This document shows positions 1-6,673 of a stretch of DNA of 15,873 nt, in pieces. Numbering within the stretch: the first letter of the stretch is position 1; every line of letters starts with the position of its first letter. The stretch comes from CAYOHY01 sp964403885 (GTDB lineage Bacteria; Actinomycetota; Coriobacteriia; Anaerosomatales; PHET01), in assembly GCA_964403885.1 (NCBI GenBank), contig CAYOHY010000042.1, positions 1 through 15,873 on the forward strand. The letters are read 5' to 3'. The notes beneath the pieces are model-generated. The model had not been told where the DNA came from. It worked only from the letters and a program-made list of their open reading frames with translations, and made no database searches. The translations under genes and the position numbers were made by a program.

Positions 1-762
1 GCTGCGCATGGGCGCGAACCACACGGTGGCCGGCGGTGCGGCGGGCTGGGCGGGCGCCGGCTGAGGCGCAGGCGCGGACATCGGTGCCGGCGCGGGTGTG
101 GGAGCCAGCTGGGGTGCGGCTGCGGGCAGCGGCTCGGGCGCGGGTGCCGGCTGAGGCGCAGGCGCAGGCATCGGCTCAGGTGCCGGCGCGGGTGCCGGCG
201 CGGGTGCCGCGAGGAACGGCGGCGAGGCCGTCTCAGTCTGCGGGGCGTTCTCGGGGGCGAAGAGCGTCTCGGTGACGATAGGCGCGGCCTCGGCCACGAA
301 CAGCGTCTCCTCGACATCAGCGTGGGTGACGGGCGCCGAGAGCGTCTCGGGCTCGGGGTGCACGACCGAGGGAGCGAACACGGTGCTGGTCACGGCCTCT
401 GAGCCGTGCGGCGGGGCCGCATGCTCGACAGGCGCGGAGACGGGCTCCTCGGCCACCGGGGCGCTCACGGGCTGGGCGACGGGCTCATCGGCGACCTCGG
501 CCTCGACCACGGGAGCGGGCATGGGGACGGACTCGCGGATGCCTTCGAGCGCGAGACGCGCGATGGGCATGGAGACCGGCACGCCCTTGCGCGAGGCGAG
601 CATCTGCACGTTGATGAGCGCACCCTTGAGCGTGGTGGCCAGGCCGTAGCGGCTCGCGATGTACTCGAGCACGTCGTCGCCCACCACGAATCCCTCTCGC
701 GCGGCTTTGTCACGCAGGATCAGGAGCCGGTCCTCGTGCGATTCGATGCGATCGTCAGACAC
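1..762 (-). CDS. Orphan DnaA-lid-like domain protein with Pro/Ala-rich tail (3' end beyond window)
   Basis: The gene starts at a GTG (762-760) behind AGGAGG with a 5-nt spacer and stays open for 254 codons to the left edge, so the C-terminus is missing. Residues about 8-75 resemble the helical lid subdomain of the DnaA AAA+ module: DRLLILRDKAAREGF, then DVLEYIASR, then LKGALINVQMLAS, then a helix with IARLALEGI. DnaA family members have E-x-R-xx-IL-xx-KA, V-xx-YIA, and RELEGALI-x-V at these places. The Walker A/B core that precedes the lid in DnaA is absent, and the Arg of the R-E-L-E-G-A-L sensor-II motif is replaced (ATTLKGAL). From about residue 75 the chain is acidic and Pro/Ala-rich, becoming PAPAP repeats from about residue 178. 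It lies 25 bp downstream of the ROK kinase gene on the same strand and is probably cotranscribed. The function is unknown; the resemblance was judged by eye. Confidence 0.72.
   Translation of the reverse strand, partial: MSDDRIESHEDRLLILRDKAAREGFVVGDDVLEYIASRYGLATTLKGALINVQMLASRKGVPVSMPIARLALEGIRESVPMPAPVVEAEVADEPVAQPVSAPVAEEPVSAPVEHAAPPHGSEAVTSTVFAPSVVHPEPETLSAPVTHADVEETLFVAEAAPIVTETLFAPENAPQTETASPPFLAAPAPAPAPAPEPMPAPAPQPAPAPEPLPAAAPQLAPTPAPAPMSAPAPQPAPAQPAAPPATVWFAPMRS
56..174. repeat. 90-bp in-frame repeat inside the Pro/Ala tail
   Basis: Segments 56-84 and 146-174 are near-identical 29-mers (core CCGGCTGAGGCGCAGGCGC) offset by exactly 90 bp. That equals 30 codons in the reading frame of the minus-strand gene, so the repeat is a duplicated peptide block. 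Shorter GGTGCCGGCGCG units fill the space between them. The register fits expansion of a coding low-complexity tract by slippage or recombination. Confidence 0.7.
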
Positions 763-787
763 CGTGACCTCCTCAGGTCGCTTGGGG

Positions 788-1762
788 CTAGCGGTGAAGT
801 CCCTCGCGGGAGTCGTGCTCGTCGAACGCCATCGCGGCGGCACCCAGGATGCCCGCGTCGTTGCCGAGAACCGCCTGGACCACCTGTACGTCGCGTCGGC
901 CGGCGAGCGCTTCGCCTTGCATGACCTCCACCGAGCGCTCGACGAGCATGTCGGCCGACTCGCCGATTCCGCCGCCGATGCACACGAGGCGCGGATTGAG
1001 CATGTTCACGAAGCCGGCGAGCGCACGTCCCAGCACATCGCCGCAGTCCAGCAGGATCTCGCGCGCCACGGGGTCGCCGCCGCGCGCTGCGAGCACCACG
1101 GCCTCAGCGGTGACCGCGTCGGCCTCACCACCGGCGGCGTCCACGATCGCGCGCCCGGAGAACGCCCGAGCGGCCTCGCGGCCCTTCGCGGCGATGGCCG
1201 GACGGCCGAGGAACGCCTCGAGGTGGCCGTGGCCGCCACAGGGGCACTCGGGGCCGTCGAGGTCGACCACCATGTGACCGATCTCGCCGCCCAGGCCGCG
1301 GCTTCCGCGGTAGGGCTCGCCGTTGACGAACATGCCGCCACCCACGCCGGTACCCAGCGTGATCATGAGGAAGTCGCGCGCGCCCTTGGCCGCGCCGTAG
1401 CGTGACTCGCCAAAGGCGGCGAGGTGGCCGTCGTTGTCGACGGTGACCTCGGTGCGGGTGCGTGACATCACGAGCGAGCGCACGTCCACGCCGGCGAGCG
1501 GCAGGTTGGTGCAGAACTCGATCTCCTGCCTGAGGAAGTCCACCTGCGCGGGCAGACCGATGCCGATACCGGCGATCTCAGACGGATGGATCCCTACGGT
1601 CACCTCGGAGACGAGGTCGATGATCATGTCCACGATGGCGAAGGGGCCCGTCTTGGGCGTGAGCTTCTTCGCGTCTTTGACGATACGGCCCTTGCGCTCG
1701 ACGAGGCCGGCCGCGATACGCGTGCCGCCCACGTCCACGCCAACCGCGTAGCTGGTTCGCAT
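788..1762 (-). CDS. ROK-family sugar kinase (probable glucokinase)
   Basis: A 324-residue protein of normal ROK length, predicted to phosphorylate a hexose such as glucose with ATP in the cytoplasm. The N-terminal phosphate-1 loop reads DVGGTRIAAG (residues 10-19). NDG at 110-112 holds the predicted catalytic Asp111. The phosphate-2 loop LGTGVGGG is at 136-143, and E160-I-G-H163 matches the sugar-binding and zinc-proximal motif. The zinc cluster, normally C-x-C-G-xx-G-C-x-E, reads CPCGGHGHLE (173-182), with His180 in the place of the third Cys. There is no N-terminal winged helix, so it is a kinase and not a NagC/XylR-type repressor. The start is an ATG. The DnaA-lid-like gene follows 25 bp downstream. 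ROK kinase is near certain; the substrate is inferred. Confidence 0.93.
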   Translation of the reverse strand: MRTSYAVGVDVGGTRIAAGLVERKGRIVKDAKKLTPKTGPFAIVDMIIDLVSEVTVGIHPSEIAGIGIGLPAQVDFLRQEIEFCTNLPLAGVDVRSLVMSRTRTEVTVDNDGHLAAFGESRYGAAKGARDFLMITLGTGVGGGMFVNGEPYRGSRGLGGEIGHMVVDLDGPECPCGGHGHLEAFLGRPAIAAKGREAARAFSGRAIVDAAGGEADAVTAEAVVLAARGGDPVAREILLDCGDVLGRALAGFVNMLNPRLVCIGGGIGESADMLVERSVEVMQGEALAGRRDVQVVQAVLGNDAGILGAAAMAFDEHDSREGLHR

Positions 1763-1857
1763 GGATCCCCTCTTGGTCGATGCGTGCGGTGACGTCCCTC
1801 GGTGGTCACCTCATGCCGATGATACCGCTGATAGCGCTGCGGCAGTCGGGCGCGGCG

Positions 1858-2352
1858 TCAGTAATCCCAGACGACGCCCTCCGGGCCCCTGACGAGACCC
1901 ATGTCCTGCATCCGGCGCAGCATCGACTCCTCTTCGACGCCGAAGAGTCGTGCAAGGTAGCGGTAGTCGTTGAACCACAGCCGCGCCTGCTCGATGACCA
2001 TCTTGGAGGGCAGCATGATCTCGAGCGCGACCTGCTCGGCCTCGCTGTGGTCGCGGGTGTTGCGGGGGTAGGTGTTGCCGTCGCCGTTGAGCACCAGCAG
2101 GACCTCGCCCAGCATGTGCGCGAGCGCTCGGCGCCGGTCGATCTCGGGGCGCGCCCAGTTGATCACGACGACCGGCAGCCCATCCTCGTACACGATGGCG
2201 CCGGTGAAGAACTGCGGGAGGTTCACGGCGCGTACGGGGATACCCAAGGCGGCGACGAGGGTGTCGACAGGAATGGGCGGCTCATCGCACCCGATACGCG
2301 CGAGCGCGTCGGCTGCGATTGCTCGGTAATATGCCTCGGTCCTGAGAGACAC
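1858..2352 (-). CDS. ImmA/IrrE-family (M78-like) protein with degenerate HExxH motif
   Basis: A 164-residue protein starting at GTG (2352-2350) behind AAGGAG. Its layout follows the M78 (ImmA/IrrE) metallopeptidase domain: an N-terminal helix, PIPVDTLVAALGI (27-38), a strand VVVINW (61-66), the active-site helix RRRALAHMLGEVLL (73-86), then EAEQVALEIMLPSKMV (104-119), which matches the family's E-x-x-A-xx-FA-xx-LL-x-P segment. Family members usually read AHELGHxLL in the helix. Here H79-M80-L81-G82-E83 lacks both the catalytic Glu and the second zinc His, so peptidase activity looks lost. ImmA/IrrE proteins normally cleave a partner XRE repressor; no XRE gene lies next to this one. It may have become a sensor or binding protein. 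It is probably transcribed from the divergent region upstream. Confidence 0.85.
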   Translation of the reverse strand: MSLRTEAYYRAIAADALARIGCDEPPIPVDTLVAALGIPVRAVNLPQFFTGAIVYEDGLPVVVINWARPEIDRRRALAHMLGEVLLVLNGDGNTYPRNTRDHSEAEQVALEIMLPSKMVIEQARLWFNDYRYLARLFGVEEESMLRRMQDMGLVRGPEGVVWDY

Positions 2353-2411
2353 CGCGCTCCTTGCGGTAGGTTGGAGACAACTCTACTGCGTTGTTGCCCC
2401 GTTGTGACGTG

Positions 2412-2445
2412 CAACACGCGCTGTTGATTGTGCGCGAGCGCACAA
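2412..2445. promoter_or_regulatory. Adjacent dyads in the ImmA / HEAT divergent control region
   Basis: The 161-bp gap between the divergent starts (2353-2513) holds CAACA-N5-TGTTG (2412-2426) followed directly by a perfect 8+2+8 palindrome TTGTGCGC-GA-GCGCACAA (2428-2445). More GTTG/CAAC units lie at 2394-2415. Such clustering fits an operator for one or both divergent transcripts. A weak -10-like TATACC (2476-2481) lies on the plus side, but no convincing -35 element could be matched to it. Confidence 0.45.
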
Positions 2446-2513
2446 GTGCGTGTAGCGCGCACTCGCGCGACCCGATATACCGATAAGGTGGAGCTGATGC
2501 GTGGAGGGAGGCT

Positions 2514-4415
2514 GTGCCGGTGGATTCCGAAGGGTTCCCCAGGGCCGAAGAGGCACTGAGGCTACTTGCCGCCGCCGTGAGCACCGCTCGCCTGTACCCT
2601 CCCGGCACGCAGCTGCCCGAGGACGCCGTGAACCGGCTCGTCTCCCGCGGAAACGAGCTCGCCGCGTCCGGACCGTTGCGTTTCACCGTGGACCCGCACG
2701 GCTTTCGCGTGGGAGACACCGCGATCGGCGCGGGCCAAAGCCAGGTGGTCACACTCGCCGAGTCACTCCACGCGATGCAGGTGGGGCAGCTCGTGATCGT
2801 ACCCGGCCTCACGCTGGCTGAGGCTCGCGTGTTCGTCACCCTCGCCAACTCCGACGCAGCGTCCGTGCGTGCGACCGGCGGTGCCCGAACGACGCTCGTC
2901 AACGCGGGCGTGTCGCACCTGGCCGTGATCGAGGTCTCGCTGCGCGCCTCCGAGGAGGGCGGCCTGCTGGGCGTCGACCTCACCACCGCACCGCTCGACG
3001 AGATCGCCGCCGAGGTGACCGCAGCGGTCGAGCGCCGCGCGCGCGAAGCGCAGCAAGGCGCCGCCCACGACGAAGTGGCCGAGGCGATCGGGCGGCTCGA
3101 GGACGCGACCCGCGAGCTCGCGATGGAGCGCGTCGCCTCGGCGATGATGCGCCTGGACGAGGCGACCCGCGTGAGAGTTCTGGCGATGTCGCTTGGCGCC
3201 GACGGCGAAGGCAAGCGGATGGAGGGCATGCTCTCCGTCATCGCGAAGATGAAGCCGGCCGCGCTCGCGCGACTGCTCAAGCTGGTGGCCGTGCAGGCCA
3301 AGACCGACCCCCGCCGCGTGGCAGGCGCGCTCCAGCTCCCGCCCGAGACGGTCAAGATGCTCGCGCTCATGCTCACCCCCACCCCCAGCGTGGAGCCCGA
3401 CTTCGGTCTCACCACGCAAGAGCAGGCGACCCAGCTCGCCGAGGTCATCGCCACCGAGGAGGACACGAGCGAGCTCGAGCGCCAGGTCGCGATCGCGGCC
3501 CCGATCCTGAGCTCGGGGCGCGCGCTGGCCACCGCGACGTCGGTCTCGCGCGTCCGCCTCGACGAGGACACCGTGCGCTCGATCGGAGAGGTGCTGCCAA
3601 GCGCCGCCCGCGATGGAGCGTTCTCCACCGTGCGCGAGGCGCTCAGGCGGCTCGACGAGATCGGCATGGACCCGTCACTCACCGACGACGTGGCGGCCGC
3701 CCGCGCGACGCTCGCGGACCCCGCGGTGCTCGCCGACGTGTGCCGCGCGCCCGTGACCGACGCCGACGCCGCGATCGCGGGCGAGATCCTCGCCGCAGCC
3801 GGCACCGCCGGCGCCGAGGCGCTGCTCGACAGCTACGTGCGCGCAGGCGAGCCCCGGCGCTCGCTCATGCGGCCGGTCCTGCGCGGCATGAGCGAGGGCG
3901 TGCTGGGCGTGGCTCGGCAGCGACTGCGCACCGCCGACCCGCAGCTGGCAGTGGCCATCCTGCGCGTGCTGCCCTCGCTGGGCGACCGGCGCGCGGTGCC
4001 CGTGGTGGCCGAGATGCTCACCCACCTCGACGAGCAGGTCCGTTTCGCCGCGGTGAGCTCGCTCGCTTCGATGCCCTCGCCCGAGGCCGCTGTGGCGCTC
4101 GTGCGCGCCCTCAATCACCGGGAGCCCGAGACCCAGCGGCATGCGGTGCGCGAGATCGGTCGCGCACGCGTGGCCGCCGCAGTGCCCGCGCTTTCGCGTG
4201 CGCTCGAGGACATCAACGTGTTCCACCGCACGTACGAGACCCGCAAGGAGATCATCAGCGCTCTCGAACAGATCTCGACCCCGGAAGCCGAGAAGGCGCT
4301 GCGCGGATTCGCTCAGCGCACCATCGGTGTGGGCAAGAAGACGAGAGAGCTGCGTAAACTGGCAGTGACCGCCGCCGACAACGTGGCAAGGAACCGAGGA
4401 GTGAGCACACCGTGA
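2514..4415 (+). CDS. HEAT-repeat protein, first gene of the HD-GYP operon
   Basis: A 633-residue soluble protein starting at GTG after a GGAGGGAGG ribosome site. Residues about 10-125 form an N-terminal module (LRLLAAAVSTARLYPPGTQL, a beta-rich middle, then LTLAEARVFVTLANS) that parallels the N-terminus of the next gene. Residues about 150-440 are Ala/Leu/Glu-rich helices without a recognised family. Residues about 470-605 carry HEAT-like repeats, for example DRRAVPVVAEMLTHLDEQVR then FAAVSSLASM, followed by PEAAVALVRALNHREPETQ. HEAT solenoids are protein-binding scaffolds. No signal peptide or membrane segment is seen. The stop overlaps the start of the HD-GYP gene (GTGA, 4 bp), so the products are probably translationally coupled and may act together. 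Confidence 0.85.
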   Translation: MPVDSEGFPRAEEALRLLAAAVSTARLYPPGTQLPEDAVNRLVSRGNELAASGPLRFTVDPHGFRVGDTAIGAGQSQVVTLAESLHAMQVGQLVIVPGLTLAEARVFVTLANSDAASVRATGGARTTLVNAGVSHLAVIEVSLRASEEGGLLGVDLTTAPLDEIAAEVTAAVERRAREAQQGAAHDEVAEAIGRLEDATRELAMERVASAMMRLDEATRVRVLAMSLGADGEGKRMEGMLSVIAKMKPAALARLLKLVAVQAKTDPRRVAGALQLPPETVKMLALMLTPTPSVEPDFGLTTQEQATQLAEVIATEEDTSELERQVAIAAPILSSGRALATATSVSRVRLDEDTVRSIGEVLPSAARDGAFSTVREALRRLDEIGMDPSLTDDVAAARATLADPAVLADVCRAPVTDADAAIAGEILAAAGTAGAEALLDSYVRAGEPRRSLMRPVLRGMSEGVLGVARQRLRTADPQLAVAILRVLPSLGDRRAVPVVAEMLTHLDEQVRFAAVSSLASMPSPEAAVALVRALNHREPETQRHAVREIGRARVAAAVPALSRALEDINVFHRTYETRKEIISALEQISTPEAEKALRGFAQRTIGVGKKTRELRKLAVTAADNVARNRGVSTP

Positions 4416-5917
4416 CGGACGCTCCGTACCGCCCTGAGAACGAAGGCCCGCTGGCCAGCCCCGAAGAGCTCGCCGCGCAGACCACCGCGGGCGGCCCCGC
4501 GATGATCGCGGTGCAGGCGCCCTTCGCCACGCCCGAGAAGCTCGACGCCGCGCGCGAGCTGGTGCGCACGCTTGCGGTGGCGCACACCAACGCGGCGCTC
4601 TATCCCACCACGCACCCGCTCGTGGCGGGCTCGCTGAACGACCTGGCGACCAGCGTCACGGTGCTCGTGAGCCTGGGCTTCGAGGCGGTCACCATCAACA
4701 TCTACAAGAACACCCTCTTCGTGGAGAACCAGGTCTTCCCCGAGGAGAGCGTCACCTACCGCAAGCTGATCGACGAGCTGCTCACGCGCAGCATCTCAGC
4801 CGCCACGTTCATGCGTGGCACCACGGCAGCGGACGCGGCCGCCCTCGTCGAGCTGCTCGCCGAGCCCCGCGTGGCCGACATCGACGCGGCCAAGGACTTC
4901 CTCGAGTCGCGCAACGTCACCGCGATCACCGTTGCCGAGACCACCACGCTCGACGACGCAAGCAACGAGGCGCGCAACCGCGAGGTGCGCCAGCGCGCCC
5001 GCGAGAGCTACGACGCCGGCGTCACCGCGATGCGAGACATCGAGTCCCAGGCCAAGCTGGGCCGCGTGGGCGAGGTGGGCGCGCTGGGCCGCGTGGTGGA
5101 GGGACTGCTCGACAACCTCTTGCAAGACCCTGCGGCCGTTTTGGGACTCACGGCGATCAAGGGACACGACGACTACACCCTCAACCACTCGATCAACGTG
5201 TGCATCCTGTCGCTGTCGCTGGGCTCGGCGCTGGGCCTCGACGCCGATGAGCTGCGTTCGCTGGGCCTGGCCGCCCTGCTCTACGACATCGGCAAGGTCC
5301 GCATCCCCGAAGACGTGCTGAGCAAGGCCGGTCCGCTGACGGCCGAGGAGTGGCAGATGGTCAAGCGCCACACCGAGGAAGGCGCCGATCTTCTCAAGCG
5401 CATCCAGCTCGCCGACAAGATGCCGATGATCGTGGCGTACGAGCACCACCAGCGCCACGACCTCATGGGCTACCCCGACCCCGCGAACGGGGCGGAGCAG
5501 CACCTGTTCAGCAAGATCGTGGCGGTCTGCGACGCGTACGACGCCATGACCACCATGCGCCCGTTCCGGCGCGAGATCCGGCCGGACAAGGCGCTCGCGG
5601 TTCTGATGCAGGGCCGCGGCAAGGCCTACGACCCCGGCGTGACGAAGGCCCTCGTGGCGATGCTCGGCATCTATCCCATGGGCGCGGTGGTCAAGCTCGA
5701 CGACGAAGCCGTCGCCGTGGTCTACCGAGTCAACAGCGACGACCTGCTACACCCGCGCGTCAAGGTGCTCGCGGACGCCGCGGGCCGCTGGCTCGAGACG
5801 CCCGAGATCCTCGACCTGCGCGTGATCGACATCAACACCGGTCAGCCCGTGCGCGCCATCATCGACTGCATCCCCGCCACCGACGCCGGCGTCGACGACG
5901 TGTGGCAGTACCTGTAG
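4412..5917 (+). CDS. HD-GYP domain protein with a Tyr-Asp variant of the HD dyad
   Basis: A 501-residue protein starting at a GTG that overlaps the previous stop; GAGGAG lies 10 nt upstream. Residues about 41-150 form an N-terminal module (ARELVRTLAVAHTNAALYPT) like that of its neighbour. The HD-GYP domain spans about 225-425: YTLNH (H259), LLYDIGKVRIP (290-299), KRHTEEG (H320), EHHQRHDLMGYP (HH345-346, GYP353-355) and D374-xx-YDA. A C-terminal beta-rich segment of about 80 residues follows. HD-GYP proteins are c-di-GMP phosphodiesterases using a metal cluster. Here the His of the HD pair, a metal ligand, is Tyr291 (codon TAC at 5282-5284, one base from CAC), while the other signature residues remain. 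Activity may be altered or lost, leaving a possible c-di-GMP-binding or partner role. No receiver or membrane domain is visible. Confidence 0.93.
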   Translation: MTDAPYRPENEGPLASPEELAAQTTAGGPAMIAVQAPFATPEKLDAARELVRTLAVAHTNAALYPTTHPLVAGSLNDLATSVTVLVSLGFEAVTINIYKNTLFVENQVFPEESVTYRKLIDELLTRSISAATFMRGTTAADAAALVELLAEPRVADIDAAKDFLESRNVTAITVAETTTLDDASNEARNREVRQRARESYDAGVTAMRDIESQAKLGRVGEVGALGRVVEGLLDNLLQDPAAVLGLTAIKGHDDYTLNHSINVCILSLSLGSALGLDADELRSLGLAALLYDIGKVRIPEDVLSKAGPLTAEEWQMVKRHTEEGADLLKRIQLADKMPMIVAYEHHQRHDLMGYPDPANGAEQHLFSKIVAVCDAYDAMTTMRPFRREIRPDKALAVLMQGRGKAYDPGVTKALVAMLGIYPMGAVVKLDDEAVAVVYRVNSDDLLHPRVKVLADAAGRWLETPEILDLRVIDINTGQPVRAIIDCIPATDAGVDDVWQYL

Positions 5918-5924
5918 GCCGAAG

Positions 5925-6587
5925 CTAGCGCTCGACACCATGGAGCGCCTCGGCAGCTGCGGCTGCCCTGCGCTCCAGCTCGGCGACGCGCGCCTCGAGT
6001 GCGGACACGTCGCCTGATGCACCCACGGCGACGGCAGCGCCTGACGCCACCTGCTCATCGGCGGTCTTGCCGCGCACGAAGCGGATGTAGCCCAGCACGA
6101 GCGTGATCGCGAGGGCGGCGGTCATCACCCAGAACCTCGCCTGCGAGGTGCCTGTGGCGATGATCCAGCCGGTGCCGTAGAGCATGGTGAACAGGCCTCC
6201 GAGAAGCAGGCCGTTGCTGATGACCGGCAGCTGATCCGCACGGATGAGCGACACCGACATGACGAGCGTGGCGAACGCGATGAGGATGATGCTGGTGTTG
6301 CGGCCCCACACCTCACGCGCAGCCTTCTGCTTGTCCTCGATCCGCCTGATCTTGGTCTGGATGTCGCGGAGCTTCTGACGCTCGACGGCGGTGAGCTTCG
6401 CCGGGTCCTTGAAGTTCTGGAGGTCCTCCTGCTGGCGGTAGAGCGTCTGCAGCTGGTCGGCGTACTGAGCCTCGGGCGGCGGATAGAACGTGTAGACGCC
6501 AACGCCGATGAACGCCGTCACCATGAGTCCGAGGAAGAACGCGAAGATCACCTGCAGTGCGGTGCCGCGCTTCTCTTGCTGGGCCAT
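5925..6587 (-). CDS. Coiled-coil integral membrane protein of unknown function
   Basis: A 220-residue protein starting at ATG behind an AGGGGA ribosome site. Four likely membrane segments lie at about 11-33, 97-115, 121-145 and 150-170. Between the first and second is a charged helix (about 40-92, rich in Q, E, K and R) that looks like a coiled coil. A second heptad-like helix (SALEARVAELERRAAAAAEA) closes the C-terminus. I do not recognise a family. The gene is tail-to-tail with the HD-GYP gene, only 7 bp between the stops, and sits 86 bp downstream of the lysozyme-like gene on the same strand. An envelope role is a guess from topology alone. Confidence 0.8.
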   Translation of the reverse strand: MAQQEKRGTALQVIFAFFLGLMVTAFIGVGVYTFYPPPEAQYADQLQTLYRQQEDLQNFKDPAKLTAVERQKLRDIQTKIRRIEDKQKAAREVWGRNTSIILIAFATLVMSVSLIRADQLPVISNGLLLGGLFTMLYGTGWIIATGTSQARFWVMTAALAITLVLGYIRFVRGKTADEQVASGAAVAVGASGDVSALEARVAELERRAAAAAEALHGVER

Positions 6588-6673
6588 TCTTGTCCCCTCT
6601 CATCGGCGGCGCGGAGCTGGCTCCGAGACGCTCGACCTGTCACATCCTGTATATGCCCTGCGGACCGAGCGTG

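Noticed and set aside
1..240. Short GC-rich repeats looking like a CRISPR or non-coding array
   Set aside because: The units are irregular, lack unique spacers and translate in frame as a Pro/Ala tail; they are coding low-complexity repeats.
659..1405. A 248-codon plus-strand frame opposite the ROK kinase
   Set aside because: The opposite strand encodes a complete ROK kinase with all motifs; this frame shows none.
2282..3805. A 507-codon Ser/Ala-rich open frame on the minus strand
   Set aside because: It is antisense to the HEAT-repeat gene and also crosses the start of the ImmA gene; composition is typical of a shadow frame.
6612..6625. CGGAGC-TG-GCTCCG hairpin as a terminator of the lysozyme-like gene
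   Set aside because: The stem is only 6 bp with a 2-nt loop and no T tract follows, so it may be chance.
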